Source: Lachnospiraceae bacterium (GTDB lineage: Bacteria > Bacillota > Clostridia > Lachnospirales > Lachnospiraceae). Taken from it: DNA of 5,093 nt. Shown one piece after another: positions 1 through 5,093 of the stretch. A program made the translations under genes and the position numbers. The stretch is from contig JAILFQ010000071.1 in NCBI GenBank assembly GCA_024697505.1, forward strand, positions 1-5,093. Reading direction: 5' to 3'. Positions within the stretch are counted from its first letter, which is position 1. Each line of letters begins with the position of its first letter. Under the pieces are notes generated by a model that had not been told where the DNA came from, did not search any database, and worked only from the letters and a program-made list of their open reading frames with translations.

Positions 1-2
1 TT

Positions 3-1244
3 GTTGGTAAGTACTGTGATTCTGCAGCCCTTGCTGCGGTGGGGACCTCTTCCCAGCCTGTTGAAATTCTTCTTTGTCTCTTTACGGGTATAGCGGGTGG
101 TTCTTCAATTCTTGTAGCAAGATATGCAGGTGCGAGAGATATGGATAAAGTCTCTTCGATCATAAAAACGGCAACAACACTTATCTATCTTGTGGCAATC
201 CCTCTTACAATTATAGGAATGTTTTTAAGCCCTGCTCTTTTAAGGCTTATGAATGTGCCTGAAGACGCTTTTGATTATGCACTTACCTACATAAGGATCA
301 CACTTGTGGGTACGGTAGCAAGCCTTGGTTTTAACACAAACTCCGGCTGTTTAAAGGGTCTTGGAGACTCTGCCGCTTCTTTAATCTTCCTGTTTATTTC
401 CAGCATTACAAATATAGTTTTGGATGTTCTCTTTGTAGCAGAATTTAACATGGGAGTAGGCGGTGTTGCCCTTGCAACAATCATAGCTCAGTTCCTTTCC
501 TGGTTTGCAAGCATGATCTACATAAGAAACAAGTATCCTGAGTTTAACTACACTCCAATTCCTCAGATACCACAAAAAAATCTTGTTAAAGAACTGGCAA
601 GGATTGCTATTCCTCTTGGTTTTAACTCCTCCATATACTCTGTTGGACATCTTGTTGTTCAGGCACTTGTAAACTTACAGGGAACAGACTTTATGGCAGG
701 CTGTAATGTAGGAAACAAAATAACGGGAATATCCCACCTTGCCGTACAGGCCCTTTCTGCAGCTGGTGCAACTTACGCCGGCCAGAATTTCGGTGCAGGA
801 GATCTTCAAAGAGTAAAAAAAGGCCACCTTCTTATACCTTTTATGTCCGGTGGCTTTACCCTTGTTGTGGACATGCTTTTCCTTGCATTTTCAACACCGC
901 TCATTTACCTCTTTAATAAAGAGCCTGCCGTTGTTGAGTACGCAAGATTTTACCTTGAGATGTCTCTTCCTTTCTACTGCATGTATGCCGTATTTAACGG
1001 AATCATTAACTACGCACACGGCGTGGGAGAGATCAAATATCCAACCATCATTAACATAATTGCCCTTTGGGGCATAAGAATACCGTCTGCCTTTGCAATT
1101 GCCTACCTAGGAGACGGAAAATATGTAATATTAAGCTTTGCAATAAGCTTCCTGTTTGGAATGATCTCCATGCTTTTGTATTACAGAACAAAAAGTTACC
1201 GGCGCATCTTTGAAGACACGCCGGCAAAAGAATTAAGTGCATAA
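3..1244 (+). CDS. MATE family efflux transporter (5'-partial)
   Basis: This is an inner-membrane cation-coupled antiporter of the MATE (multidrug and toxic compound extrusion) family, which exports cationic drugs or metabolites in exchange for Na+ or H+. The frame is open from base 3, so the gene enters from the left edge. The GTG at 39 lies inside the conserved N-terminal segment (DSAALAAVGTSSQP) and is not the true start. The 413 visible residues lack roughly the first 30-50 of a usual ~450. MATE signatures are clear in both halves: the LKGLGD motif near visible residue 117, the NIVLD...MGVGGVALAT segment from about 137 to 159, and the AGATYAGQNFGAG segment of the second half near 254-266. 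About eleven hydrophobic helices follow one another, and the C-terminus is short and charged. It converges on the neighbouring operon. Family assignment is secure. The substrate and the NorM versus DinF-like subgroup cannot be decided here. Confidence 0.93.
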   Translation, partial: VGKYCDSAALAAVGTSSQPVEILLCLFTGIAGGSSILVARYAGARDMDKVSSIIKTATTLIYLVAIPLTIIGMFLSPALLRLMNVPEDAFDYALTYIRITLVGTVASLGFNTNSGCLKGLGDSAASLIFLFISSITNIVLDVLFVAEFNMGVGGVALATIIAQFLSWFASMIYIRNKYPEFNYTPIPQIPQKNLVKELARIAIPLGFNSSIYSVGHLVVQALVNLQGTDFMAGCNVGNKITGISHLAVQALSAAGATYAGQNFGAGDLQRVKKGHLLIPFMSGGFTLVVDMLFLAFSTPLIYLFNKEPAVVEYARFYLEMSLPFYCMYAVFNGIINYAHGVGEIKYPTIINIIALWGIRIPSAFAIAYLGDGKYVILSFAISFLFGMISMLLYYRTKSYRRIFEDTPAKELSA

Positions 1245-1246
1245 TT

Positions 1247-1304
1247 GTTAATGATATACGCAGACGCTTTGCCGTCTGCCATTAACCCGGCAAACCAGGG
1301 CCGG
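1247..1304. terminator. Probable bidirectional terminator/hairpin region between convergent genes
   Basis: The 76-nt gap between the two convergent stops contains a two-tier palindrome. The inner 7-bp stem is GCAGACG (1260-1266) with CGTCTGC (1273-1279) around a 6-nt loop. The outer 7-bp stem is GTTAATG (1247-1253) with CATTAAC (1280-1286), and a 6-nt one-sided bulge separates the tiers. A second small hairpin, CCGGC (1287-1291) with GCCGG (1300-1304), abuts it. Neither side carries a good T-tract, so this is not a textbook intrinsic terminator. Its position between convergent stops makes a shared transcript-end or 3'-protecting role the likeliest reading. Confidence 0.45.
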
Positions 1305-1320
1305 ATCTTTACGGGCCTTA

Positions 1321-1761
1321 CTACTCCTCATCACGGATGGAGTTTAAGGCCTCGTTTATTTTTTTGTCTTCTTTTCTGGTAAGCCAGGTGTTGGAAATCC
1401 AGGTAAAAGCGTAAACAACAAAATAAATAACGCATATTGCGACAGCTCCGGAAAAGGAGTCGTACCAGGAAAACAAATAGCCCTCCGCTTCCACCAAAAC
1501 AAGCAGTATTAAGCAGTGAATTACAATTCTTAAAATATAATTTCTCTTACTTACAGGTTTTGAAGTATAAAAGATAAGAGAAGGAATCGAGCAGGAAACG
1601 CCCGAAAAAATTATGGAGAAGGGATGATACCAGGAAAAATATATACTTCCGTCCCCGGCCATTTCAGCAAAAGTCGCCTGCACACCAAGCATAAAAAGTA
1701 TGGCGGTGCTTACAACCACAGTGTTCATAAAAACCACTTTAAATTTTTCCGACAAACTCAT
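1321..1761 (-). CDS. DUF3021 family membrane protein, partner of LytTR regulator
   Basis: This is a 146-residue integral membrane protein with four predicted helices, at about residues 10-33, 46-65, 76-98 and 102-126, and a charged C-terminal tail (TRKEDKKINEALNSIRDEE). Size, four-helix layout and position directly after a LytTR gene match the DUF3021 family. The ATG overlaps the LytTR stop by 4 nt (ATGA), and AGGAGG at 1770-1775 sits 8 nt upstream, so the start is well supported and translation is probably coupled. In streptococcal LytTR regulatory systems such as HdrRM and BrsRM, the membrane partner antagonises the regulator. By analogy this protein may sense a membrane or envelope signal and hold the LytTR protein inactive. 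That role is inferred from gene order, and no catalytic motif is visible. It is the last gene of the operon. Confidence 0.85.
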   Translation of the reverse strand: MSLSEKFKVVFMNTVVVSTAILFMLGVQATFAEMAGDGSIYFSWYHPFSIIFSGVSCSIPSLIFYTSKPVSKRNYILRIVIHCLILLVLVEAEGYLFSWYDSFSGAVAICVIYFVVYAFTWISNTWLTRKEDKKINEALNSIRDEE

Positions 1762-2192
1762 ATATCAAGCCTCCTTTTTATGTCCTTTACATAGGCTCTG
1801 GAAATAACAATTGTTTCTTCGTTAAGAAGAATGGCATCCATTCTGCCGCCAAGCTGAGATGCAACCTTTTTTACCTTACGCAGATTTACAATAAGAGCCT
1901 TTGAGCACCTTGCAAAGTAGCCTCCAAGCATTTCTTCCAATTCGTAAAGCCTGTATTTTGTTTCGTAGCAATTGTCTCTTGTGTAAACAAAGGTCTTCTT
2001 ATCCACAGACTCTATGTAGTATATGGCCCTCTTATCCACAAAACACGTTTTACCGTTAAGGCTTACAGCAAGGGATGTTGTCCCTCCGGAAAGCAATTCT
2101 ATTGCCCCCTGTACGGCTTCCGTCTTTTCCACCGCACGGATAAGTGCCTCTTCCTCTTCTTTTGTTTTTACGCTTTCAAATTTAACCTGCAT
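1758..2192 (-). CDS. LytTR domain DNA-binding transcriptional regulator (no receiver domain)
   Basis: This is a 144-residue cytoplasmic transcription factor. An N-terminal stretch of about 40 residues, rich in Glu and Lys at first, precedes a LytTR DNA-binding domain at about 45-143. LytTR hallmarks are the IYYIESVDKKTFVYT strand pair (57-71), the YELEEML helix (83-89), the YFARCSKALIVNLRKVKKV segment (92-110, equivalent to the usual F-R-x-H-K-S-Y-I-V-N motif) and the final VISRAYVKDIKRRL strand-helix (129-142). No phospho-acceptor receiver domain is present, so it is not a classical response regulator. Control probably comes from the DUF3021 protein encoded immediately downstream with a 4-nt overlap. 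The ATG is preceded by AGGTGG (2199-2204) at 6 nt. It lies 21 nt after the permease stop. Its likely target is the 21-bp-period repeat upstream of the operon, giving autoregulation. The family call is firm and the target is inferred. Confidence 0.93.
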   Translation of the reverse strand: MQVKFESVKTKEEEEALIRAVEKTEAVQGAIELLSGGTTSLAVSLNGKTCFVDKRAIYYIESVDKKTFVYTRDNCYETKYRLYELEEMLGGYFARCSKALIVNLRKVKKVASQLGGRMDAILLNEETIVISRAYVKDIKRRLDI

Positions 2193-2213
2193 AAAAAACC
2201 ACCTGTTATTATT

Positions 2214-3125
2214 TTATCTTTTTTTATAAGTTTTGGAATAAACAAAAGCAACAATAAGTGCCATTATAGCAGAGAAACAAAGAATATAAATTCCGGAACC
2301 GGCAAGACTTAATTCCTTGTCAAAAAGCTTTGTATTAAAGTCGAAAACGCTCTTAATCCCTTTTACAAAGTTACCATTATCTATTCCGTTAATGTCTTTA
2401 TCTATTCTTGTAAGCATACCGCCCATAAGCGCATTTCTGAGCATTACCGTAATGTTGCTTGCAGGGAAAAGATTGCAAACGTTTCTAAGCCCTGCAGAGA
2501 ACTGGGAAAGCGGCATATAAGCACCTATTACAAAGCCTGCTGCCGCGGACAAGATTCCAAAGAAAGCTCCGCAGGAGGCCTGAGTCTTAAACAATAATAC
2601 CACAATCATAAAGAAAACAGTAGCGGAAACAGCTCCAAGGAAGATTGTTCCGTAAAGAAGCAGCATATCATTTGCGGAAAGGTTTATGGCAACCGGGCCG
2701 CCAAGGGCAAGAATTCCGACAGCGGCTGTACCCCCGGTCATTACAAATGATGAAACCGTTGCAGAGAGGAAGTAGCCGGCTATTATCTGCCATCTTTTAA
2801 GAGGTGTTGCAAGGACGTCGCAGTCCACTTTTCTTTCTCTGTCTGCAATTAAAGTCATAAGGCAGTTGTATGGCACGGTTATAAGGGCAGACCCCATAAT
2901 TCCGGAAAGAAGGAGACAGTTTACCAGTTTGCTTACATCCCCTTCTTTAATTATGCTGTCCAAGCCGTCCAGCTCCGCATTTATAGCGCTTACAAAATTG
3001 CTTTTAAGAAAAAACATATAAAGCATTAAAAGAATAATAGGTGTAAGCATGGAAAAGATCACTGAATGTATATCCTTAAAAAACACAAGTATATTTCTTT
3101 TTGTAAAGCCTGAAAGTCCTCTCAT
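2214..3125 (-). CDS. ABC-2 type transporter permease
   Basis: This is the membrane subunit of an ABC exporter, 303 residues long, with six hydrophobic segments at about 21-40, 66-92, 113-141, 153-179, 184-203 and 277-297. Between the second and third is LIADRERKVDCDVLATPLKRW (92-112), the conserved cytoplasmic segment of ABC-2 permeases (DRERGTL-L-ASP-R-W type) that couples to the ATPase. The start ATG overlaps the ATPase stop by one base (TAATG), with AAGGAG (3134-3139) 8 nt upstream, so the two subunits are translationally coupled. It is the only permease gene in the operon, so the transporter is probably a homodimer of this subunit with two ATPase chains. The hydrophilic region at about 236-275, between the fifth and sixth segments, is long for the family. 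Family members export drugs, lipids, polysaccharides or peptides, and nothing here identifies the substrate. Confidence 0.93.
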   Translation of the reverse strand: MRGLSGFTKRNILVFFKDIHSVIFSMLTPIILLMLYMFFLKSNFVSAINAELDGLDSIIKEGDVSKLVNCLLLSGIMGSALITVPYNCLMTLIADRERKVDCDVLATPLKRWQIIAGYFLSATVSSFVMTGGTAAVGILALGGPVAINLSANDMLLLYGTIFLGAVSATVFFMIVVLLFKTQASCGAFFGILSAAAGFVIGAYMPLSQFSAGLRNVCNLFPASNITVMLRNALMGGMLTRIDKDINGIDNGNFVKGIKSVFDFNTKLFDKELSLAGSGIYILCFSAIMALIVAFVYSKTYKKR

Positions 3126-4027
3126 TATCTTAACTCCTTTCCCGTAAGGTTAAGAAATACGTCGTCCATGGTTCCTTTAACAAATTCGTAATCTGTAACC
3201 TTGTCCCTGTTGGCATATATAAATTCTGTAGGATTGTCTTTTACATGCACTACGTAATGGTCCGTTTCGTAGTGGAACTTACCGGAGAGCCCTAAAACAA
3301 GCTCTGTGTTTGCAGCCGTTTCTTCGGTATACCAGATAAGCCTTGAAGAAGCATGGGCAGCTTTTAAGTTTGCGGGGCTTCCGCTTGCAAGTATCTTACC
3401 TTTATCCAGAATAACCACATCCGCCGCATCTCTTGTCTCTTCCATATAATGAGTTGTAAGAAATATTGTCATTCCTTCATTCTTTCTTAAACGATTTATA
3501 AAGTCCCATACAAGTTTTCTGGACTTGGGATCCAGACCGGTTGTAGGCTCGTCCAGAAAAAGCACCTTAGGACTGTGCAAAAGTGCCCTTATAATGTCCA
3601 CTCTTCTTCTTTGTCCGCCGGAAAGGGTTCCGTATTTTTGCTTCATAATCTCGTCTATCTCAAATGATGAAGATAGTTTCTTTATTTTTTCTTCAGTCTC
3701 TTTTTTGGAAAAGCCATAATAAGAAGCTCTTGTAAAAAGATTTTCTTTTACTGTAAGGTCACTGTCCAAAACCGAGTTTTGAAAAACTATTCCTATGTCT
3801 TTTCTAATAGCATCATCCTCTTTTCCAAGAACATGGCCGCATATTTTTGCTTCTCCTCCGTTTCTTTCAAGAACGGTGCAAAGTATATTTATTGTTGTAG
3901 ACTTACCTGCTCCGTTTTCTCCGAGAAAAGCAAAAAGTTTTCCCTCTTCCACAGAGAAAGAAATATTGTCTACAACTGTTTTGTCTTTATATTTCTTAAC
4001 AAGATCTTCAACTTCAATAACGCTCAT
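3125..4027 (-). CDS. ABC transporter ATP-binding protein (ABC-2/DrrA-type exporter)
   Basis: This is the cytoplasmic ATPase that drives the adjacent permease. From the preferred start it has 300 residues and all nucleotide-binding motifs: Walker A GENGAGKST (36-44), Q-loop Gln83, signature LSGGQ (135-139), Walker B VLFLDE (155-160), D-loop GLDP (164-167) and switch His193. The C-terminal 75 or so residues, ending KGTMDDVFLNLTGKELR, form the accessory extension typical of DrrA/CcmA-like exporter ATPases. The start chosen is the ATG at 4027-4025, because AGGAGG lies 5 nt upstream and the protein then begins MSVIEVEDLVKKY, as is usual for the family. An in-frame ATG at 4090 would add 21 atypical residues and has no ribosome binding site. 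This is the first gene of the operon, so it is the one directly exposed to the upstream repeat and promoter region. All catalytic residues are intact and an active pump is expected. Confidence 0.95.
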   Translation of the reverse strand: MSVIEVEDLVKKYKDKTVVDNISFSVEEGKLFAFLGENGAGKSTTINILCTVLERNGGEAKICGHVLGKEDDAIRKDIGIVFQNSVLDSDLTVKENLFTRASYYGFSKKETEEKIKKLSSSFEIDEIMKQKYGTLSGGQRRRVDIIRALLHSPKVLFLDEPTTGLDPKSRKLVWDFINRLRKNEGMTIFLTTHYMEETRDAADVVILDKGKILASGSPANLKAAHASSRLIWYTEETAANTELVLGLSGKFHYETDHYVVHVKDNPTEFIYANRDKVTDYEFVKGTMDDVFLNLTGKELR

Positions 4028-4032
4028 TTTTT

Positions 4033-4038
4033 CCTCCT
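4033..4038 (-). promoter_or_regulatory. Ribosome binding site fixing the ATPase start
   Basis: AGGAGG on the minus strand is separated by five A residues from the ATG at 4027. It is the only good Shine-Dalgarno near the in-frame start candidates and rules in favour of the 300-residue product over the longer frame from 4090. Confidence 0.85.
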
Positions 4039-4072
4039 GTACTTTAACGTATGCGTGTTTTATATTTTGCAA

Positions 4073-4111
4073 TTCATGGGTTGTGTTCATGATTGTTGTT
4101 CATGGTTTTCT
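4073..4111. repeat. Three tandem 13-bp imperfect repeats in the operon leader
   Basis: On the plus strand TTCATG recurs at 4073, 4086 and 4099, exactly 13 bp apart, each followed by a G/T-rich heptamer (GGTTGTG, ATTGTTG, GTTTTCT). A degenerate fourth unit, TTTATGGGCTGCT, starts at 4113, one base out of phase. In the transcribed (minus) sense each unit ends in CATGAA. The array lies between the candidate promoter and the ATPase ribosome binding site. Its function is unknown. Confidence 0.6.
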
Positions 4112-4148
4112 GTTTATGGGCTGCTCTTCCGTGATTTCCTTCAGCGTC

Positions 4149-4177
4149 ATCATACTATCAGCAAACCCGTTTTTATA
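4149..4177 (-). promoter_or_regulatory. Candidate activator-dependent promoter of the ABC/LytTR operon
   Basis: TATGAT (4149-4154) matches the -10 consensus at five of six positions. Seventeen bases upstream, the -35 slot holds TATAAA (4172-4177), a poor match to TTGACA. The proximal copy of the direct repeat ends 13 bp above this weak -35, which suits activation by a LytTR protein. A second possibility is TTATAA (4173-4178) as -10 with TTGCAA (4197-4202) as -35 at 18 bp; that -35 overlaps the repeat. The sequence does not settle which is used. Confidence 0.4.
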
Positions 4178-4190
4178 AAAGACTTGCGTA

Positions 4191-4228
4191 ACCAAGTTGC
4201 AAAAAAGTCTTACCAAGATGCAAAAAAG
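4191..4228. promoter_or_regulatory. Putative LytTR-type operator: 17-bp direct repeat, 21-bp period
   Basis: ACCAAGTTGCAAAAAAG at 4191-4207 recurs as ACCAAGATGCAAAAAAG at 4212-4228, with 16 of 17 bases identical and start-to-start spacing of 21 bp (two helical turns). LytTR proteins typically bind paired direct repeats of about 9 bp separated by about 12 bp, which is the same 21-bp period. The A-tract of each unit falls in the spacer, where bending would help binding on one face of the helix. The proximal unit also contributes to a short dyad, ACTTG (4182-4186) with CAAGT (4193-4197). The site lies just upstream of an operon that encodes a LytTR protein. The repeat is seen directly; assigning it to that protein is inference. 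Confidence 0.65.
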
Positions 4229-4263
4229 CCTGTAGGAAGCTTAAATTAAGCATCCTGCAGGCT
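4222..4263 (-). terminator. Rho-independent terminator of the dipeptidase gene
   Basis: On the minus strand AGCCTGCAGGA, a one-base mismatch and GCTT pair with AAGC and TCCTACAGGCT, giving a stem of about 15 bp with one G-U pair and a small AT-rich loop. Six T residues (4222-4227) follow at once. It lies about 100 nt after the dipeptidase stop and points towards the ABC operon, so it would isolate the two transcription units. On the plus strand the hairpin has no downstream T-tract. Confidence 0.88.
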
Positions 4264-4361
4264 GTGTTTATCGTTTACACGTTAAGAGATATTTTGCTGT
4301 TTACAGGTACATGGCAGGTGTCCTGCTGTTTTGCGGTTATACGCACCGGCTCCGGCCTGTT

Positions 4362-5093
4362 TTACGCGTCTGCTCTTGAAAACCCGTTTTTCATTTCAAG
4401 GCTTGCAGACTGAAGCACCTTATTTAAAAGGTCTGTTGTCTGTTTCTTGGTTTCCGCTGCAGTTTCACAGTTTGCTTTTTCCAGGAAGGCCTGTACGTTT
4501 TCCGGCTTTTCTGTTTCAAAAGCTTTATCTGTTTTAATTATCTGCCCATGTCCAAAGCTCATTAACTTTTGCTGGTAGCGCTCTATATGAGCAATGCAGG
4601 ATGAATAATGTGCGTCTGCCATAACCGCTACAAGTCTGTTGGACCAGTAGAAGTCTTCTGTTGTGGCATCTCCTGTTGTATTTGCAAGGTAAGCAGGTGT
4701 TGTTGTTACGTTGGAGTAGAAAGGAACAAGCTCGTTAAAAGCATTTGAGCCTACCGCAAGCCATTCTATTGCCATTAACTCTTTCTTTGCATAAGGACGT
4801 AGCTGGGTTACCGCAAGGAAATTGTTTCTGTTAATACCAATCGGACGATACATTCCTCTAAGGCTTGCATCTCCATGTTTTGCGTAAGGGTTATAAGGAG
4901 TTCCCTGATAATAAGCGGAAAGAACATATTTTACATCCTCAACCGTAATCTTCTTATCCGGAACCATGCACCAAGGAAGGTCGTCGTCTTCCGGTGTTCC
5001 CATAAAGTTGTTAGGGCTTAAGGTTCTAAGCATATACCAAGCACGCGGCGTATTGTAGCAATGGTCCGCATCCGAGTGGCTGCCGAAAGCTGC
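4362..5093 (-). CDS. C69 family dipeptidase, C-terminal part (5'-partial)
   Basis: This is the C-terminal 243 residues of a peptidase family C69 (PepD-like, Ntn-hydrolase) dipeptidase; the frame stays open to the right edge, so the ATG at 5033 is internal. Such enzymes cleave a broad range of dipeptides using an N-terminal cysteine nucleophile, which lies outside the window. Family-type blocks, counted from the edge, are HCYNTPRAWYMLRTLSP (11-27), VPDKKITVEDV through QGTPYNPY (44-70), the RGMYRPIGINR segment (79-89), QLRP (97-100) and ELVPFYSNV (121-129). The last 70 or so residues are helical, Lys/Glu/Gln-rich and poorly conserved. C69 proteins are usually about 450-550 residues, so about half is visible. 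Whether it has a signal peptide cannot be seen. It is closed off from the downstream operon by its own terminator. Family assignment is strong; intactness upstream is unknown. Confidence 0.87.
   Translation of the reverse strand, partial: AAFGSHSDADHCYNTPRAWYMLRTLSPNNFMGTPEDDDLPWCMVPDKKITVEDVKYVLSAYYQGTPYNPYAKHGDASLRGMYRPIGINRNNFLAVTQLRPYAKKELMAIEWLAVGSNAFNELVPFYSNVTTTPAYLANTTGDATTEDFYWSNRLVAVMADAHYSSCIAHIERYQQKLMSFGHGQIIKTDKAFETEKPENVQAFLEKANCETAAETKKQTTDLLNKVLQSASLEMKNGFSRADA

Larger units (their letters stand above)
4028..4361 (-). other. Gene-free regulatory region between dipeptidase gene and ABC operon
   Basis: This 334-nt stretch carries no convincing gene on either strand; the open frames across it are short or run antisense through the flanking genes. 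Read on the minus strand it holds in order: about 100 nt of dipeptidase 3' trailer with no recognised element, the intrinsic terminator, the 21-bp-period direct repeat, candidate promoter elements, a leader of roughly 115-140 nt with 13-bp tandem repeats, and the ribosome binding site. It looks like a dedicated promoter-operator for the ABC/LytTR operon, insulated from the upstream gene. Confidence 0.7.

Noticed and set aside
4028..4090. 21-residue N-terminal extension of the ATPase from the ATG at 4090
   Set aside because: No ribosome binding site precedes 4090, the extra residues are unlike family N-termini, and AGGAGG sits correctly before the ATG at 4027.
3779..4249. Plus-strand open frames of 156 and 127 codons over the ATPase start and the intergenic region
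   Set aside because: They are antisense to the well-supported ATPase gene, rich in Phe/Ser/Cys runs typical of reverse-complement reading, lack ribosome binding sites and resemble no family.
4264..4280. Short GTGT/ACAC inverted repeat and a GTTTA doublet next to the terminator
   Set aside because: Four-base arms around a 9-nt loop are expected by chance; no link to any gene signal.
4346..4356. CCGG/CCGG mini-palindrome just after the dipeptidase stop as a possible terminator
   Set aside because: The stem is only 4 bp with no T-tract, and a much better terminator lies at 4222-4263.
4331..4537. Plus-strand 68-codon frame antisense to the dipeptidase C-terminus
   Set aside because: Low-complexity Phe/Leu-rich shadow translation with no ribosome binding site.
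1..5093. Mobile element, phage, CRISPR or toxin-antitoxin content
   Set aside because: No transposase, integrase, spaced repeat array, terminal inverted repeats or toxin-like small gene pair was seen on either strand.

Overview
The window looks like chromosomal DNA of a low-to-moderate GC anaerobe, most likely a Bacillota (Clostridia or Lachnospiraceae-like) gut-type bacterium. The reasons are strong AGGAGG-type ribosome binding sites, frequent CTT leucine codons, and a LytTR plus DUF3021 gene pair, an arrangement typical of Bacillota. A gut spirochaete is not excluded from sequence alone. No rRNA, tRNA, CRISPR array, IS element or phage gene was seen.

Layout: (1) 3-1244, plus strand: a MATE-family multidrug/Na+ antiporter whose N-terminus lies off the left edge. 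(2) 1245-1320: a short convergent intergenic region with a two-tier palindrome and a second small hairpin, probably a shared terminator. (3) 4027-1321, minus strand: a compact four-gene operon in the order ABC ATPase, ABC-2 permease, LytTR DNA-binding regulator, DUF3021 membrane protein. The junctions are a 1-nt overlap, a 21-nt gap and a 4-nt ATGA overlap, so it is almost certainly one transcript. (4) 4028-4361: a gene-free regulatory stretch. Read on the minus strand it holds the rho-independent terminator of the upstream gene, a near-perfect 17-bp direct repeat with a 21-bp period (the geometry expected of a LytTR binding site), candidate promoter elements, a leader with three tandem 13-bp repeats, and the AGGAGG of the ATPase gene. 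(5) 5093-4362, minus strand: the C-terminal half of a family C69 dipeptidase that runs off the right edge.

How the genes fit together: the operon reads as a self-regulated export module. The LytTR protein has no receiver domain, so its activity is probably set by the DUF3021 membrane partner, as in the LytTR regulatory systems (regulator plus membrane inhibitor) known from streptococci. The tandem repeat just upstream of the operon is the obvious candidate for its target. The ABC-2 exporter would be the regulated output. Its substrate cannot be read from the sequence. The MATE pump and the dipeptidase are flanking genes with no visible functional tie to the module.
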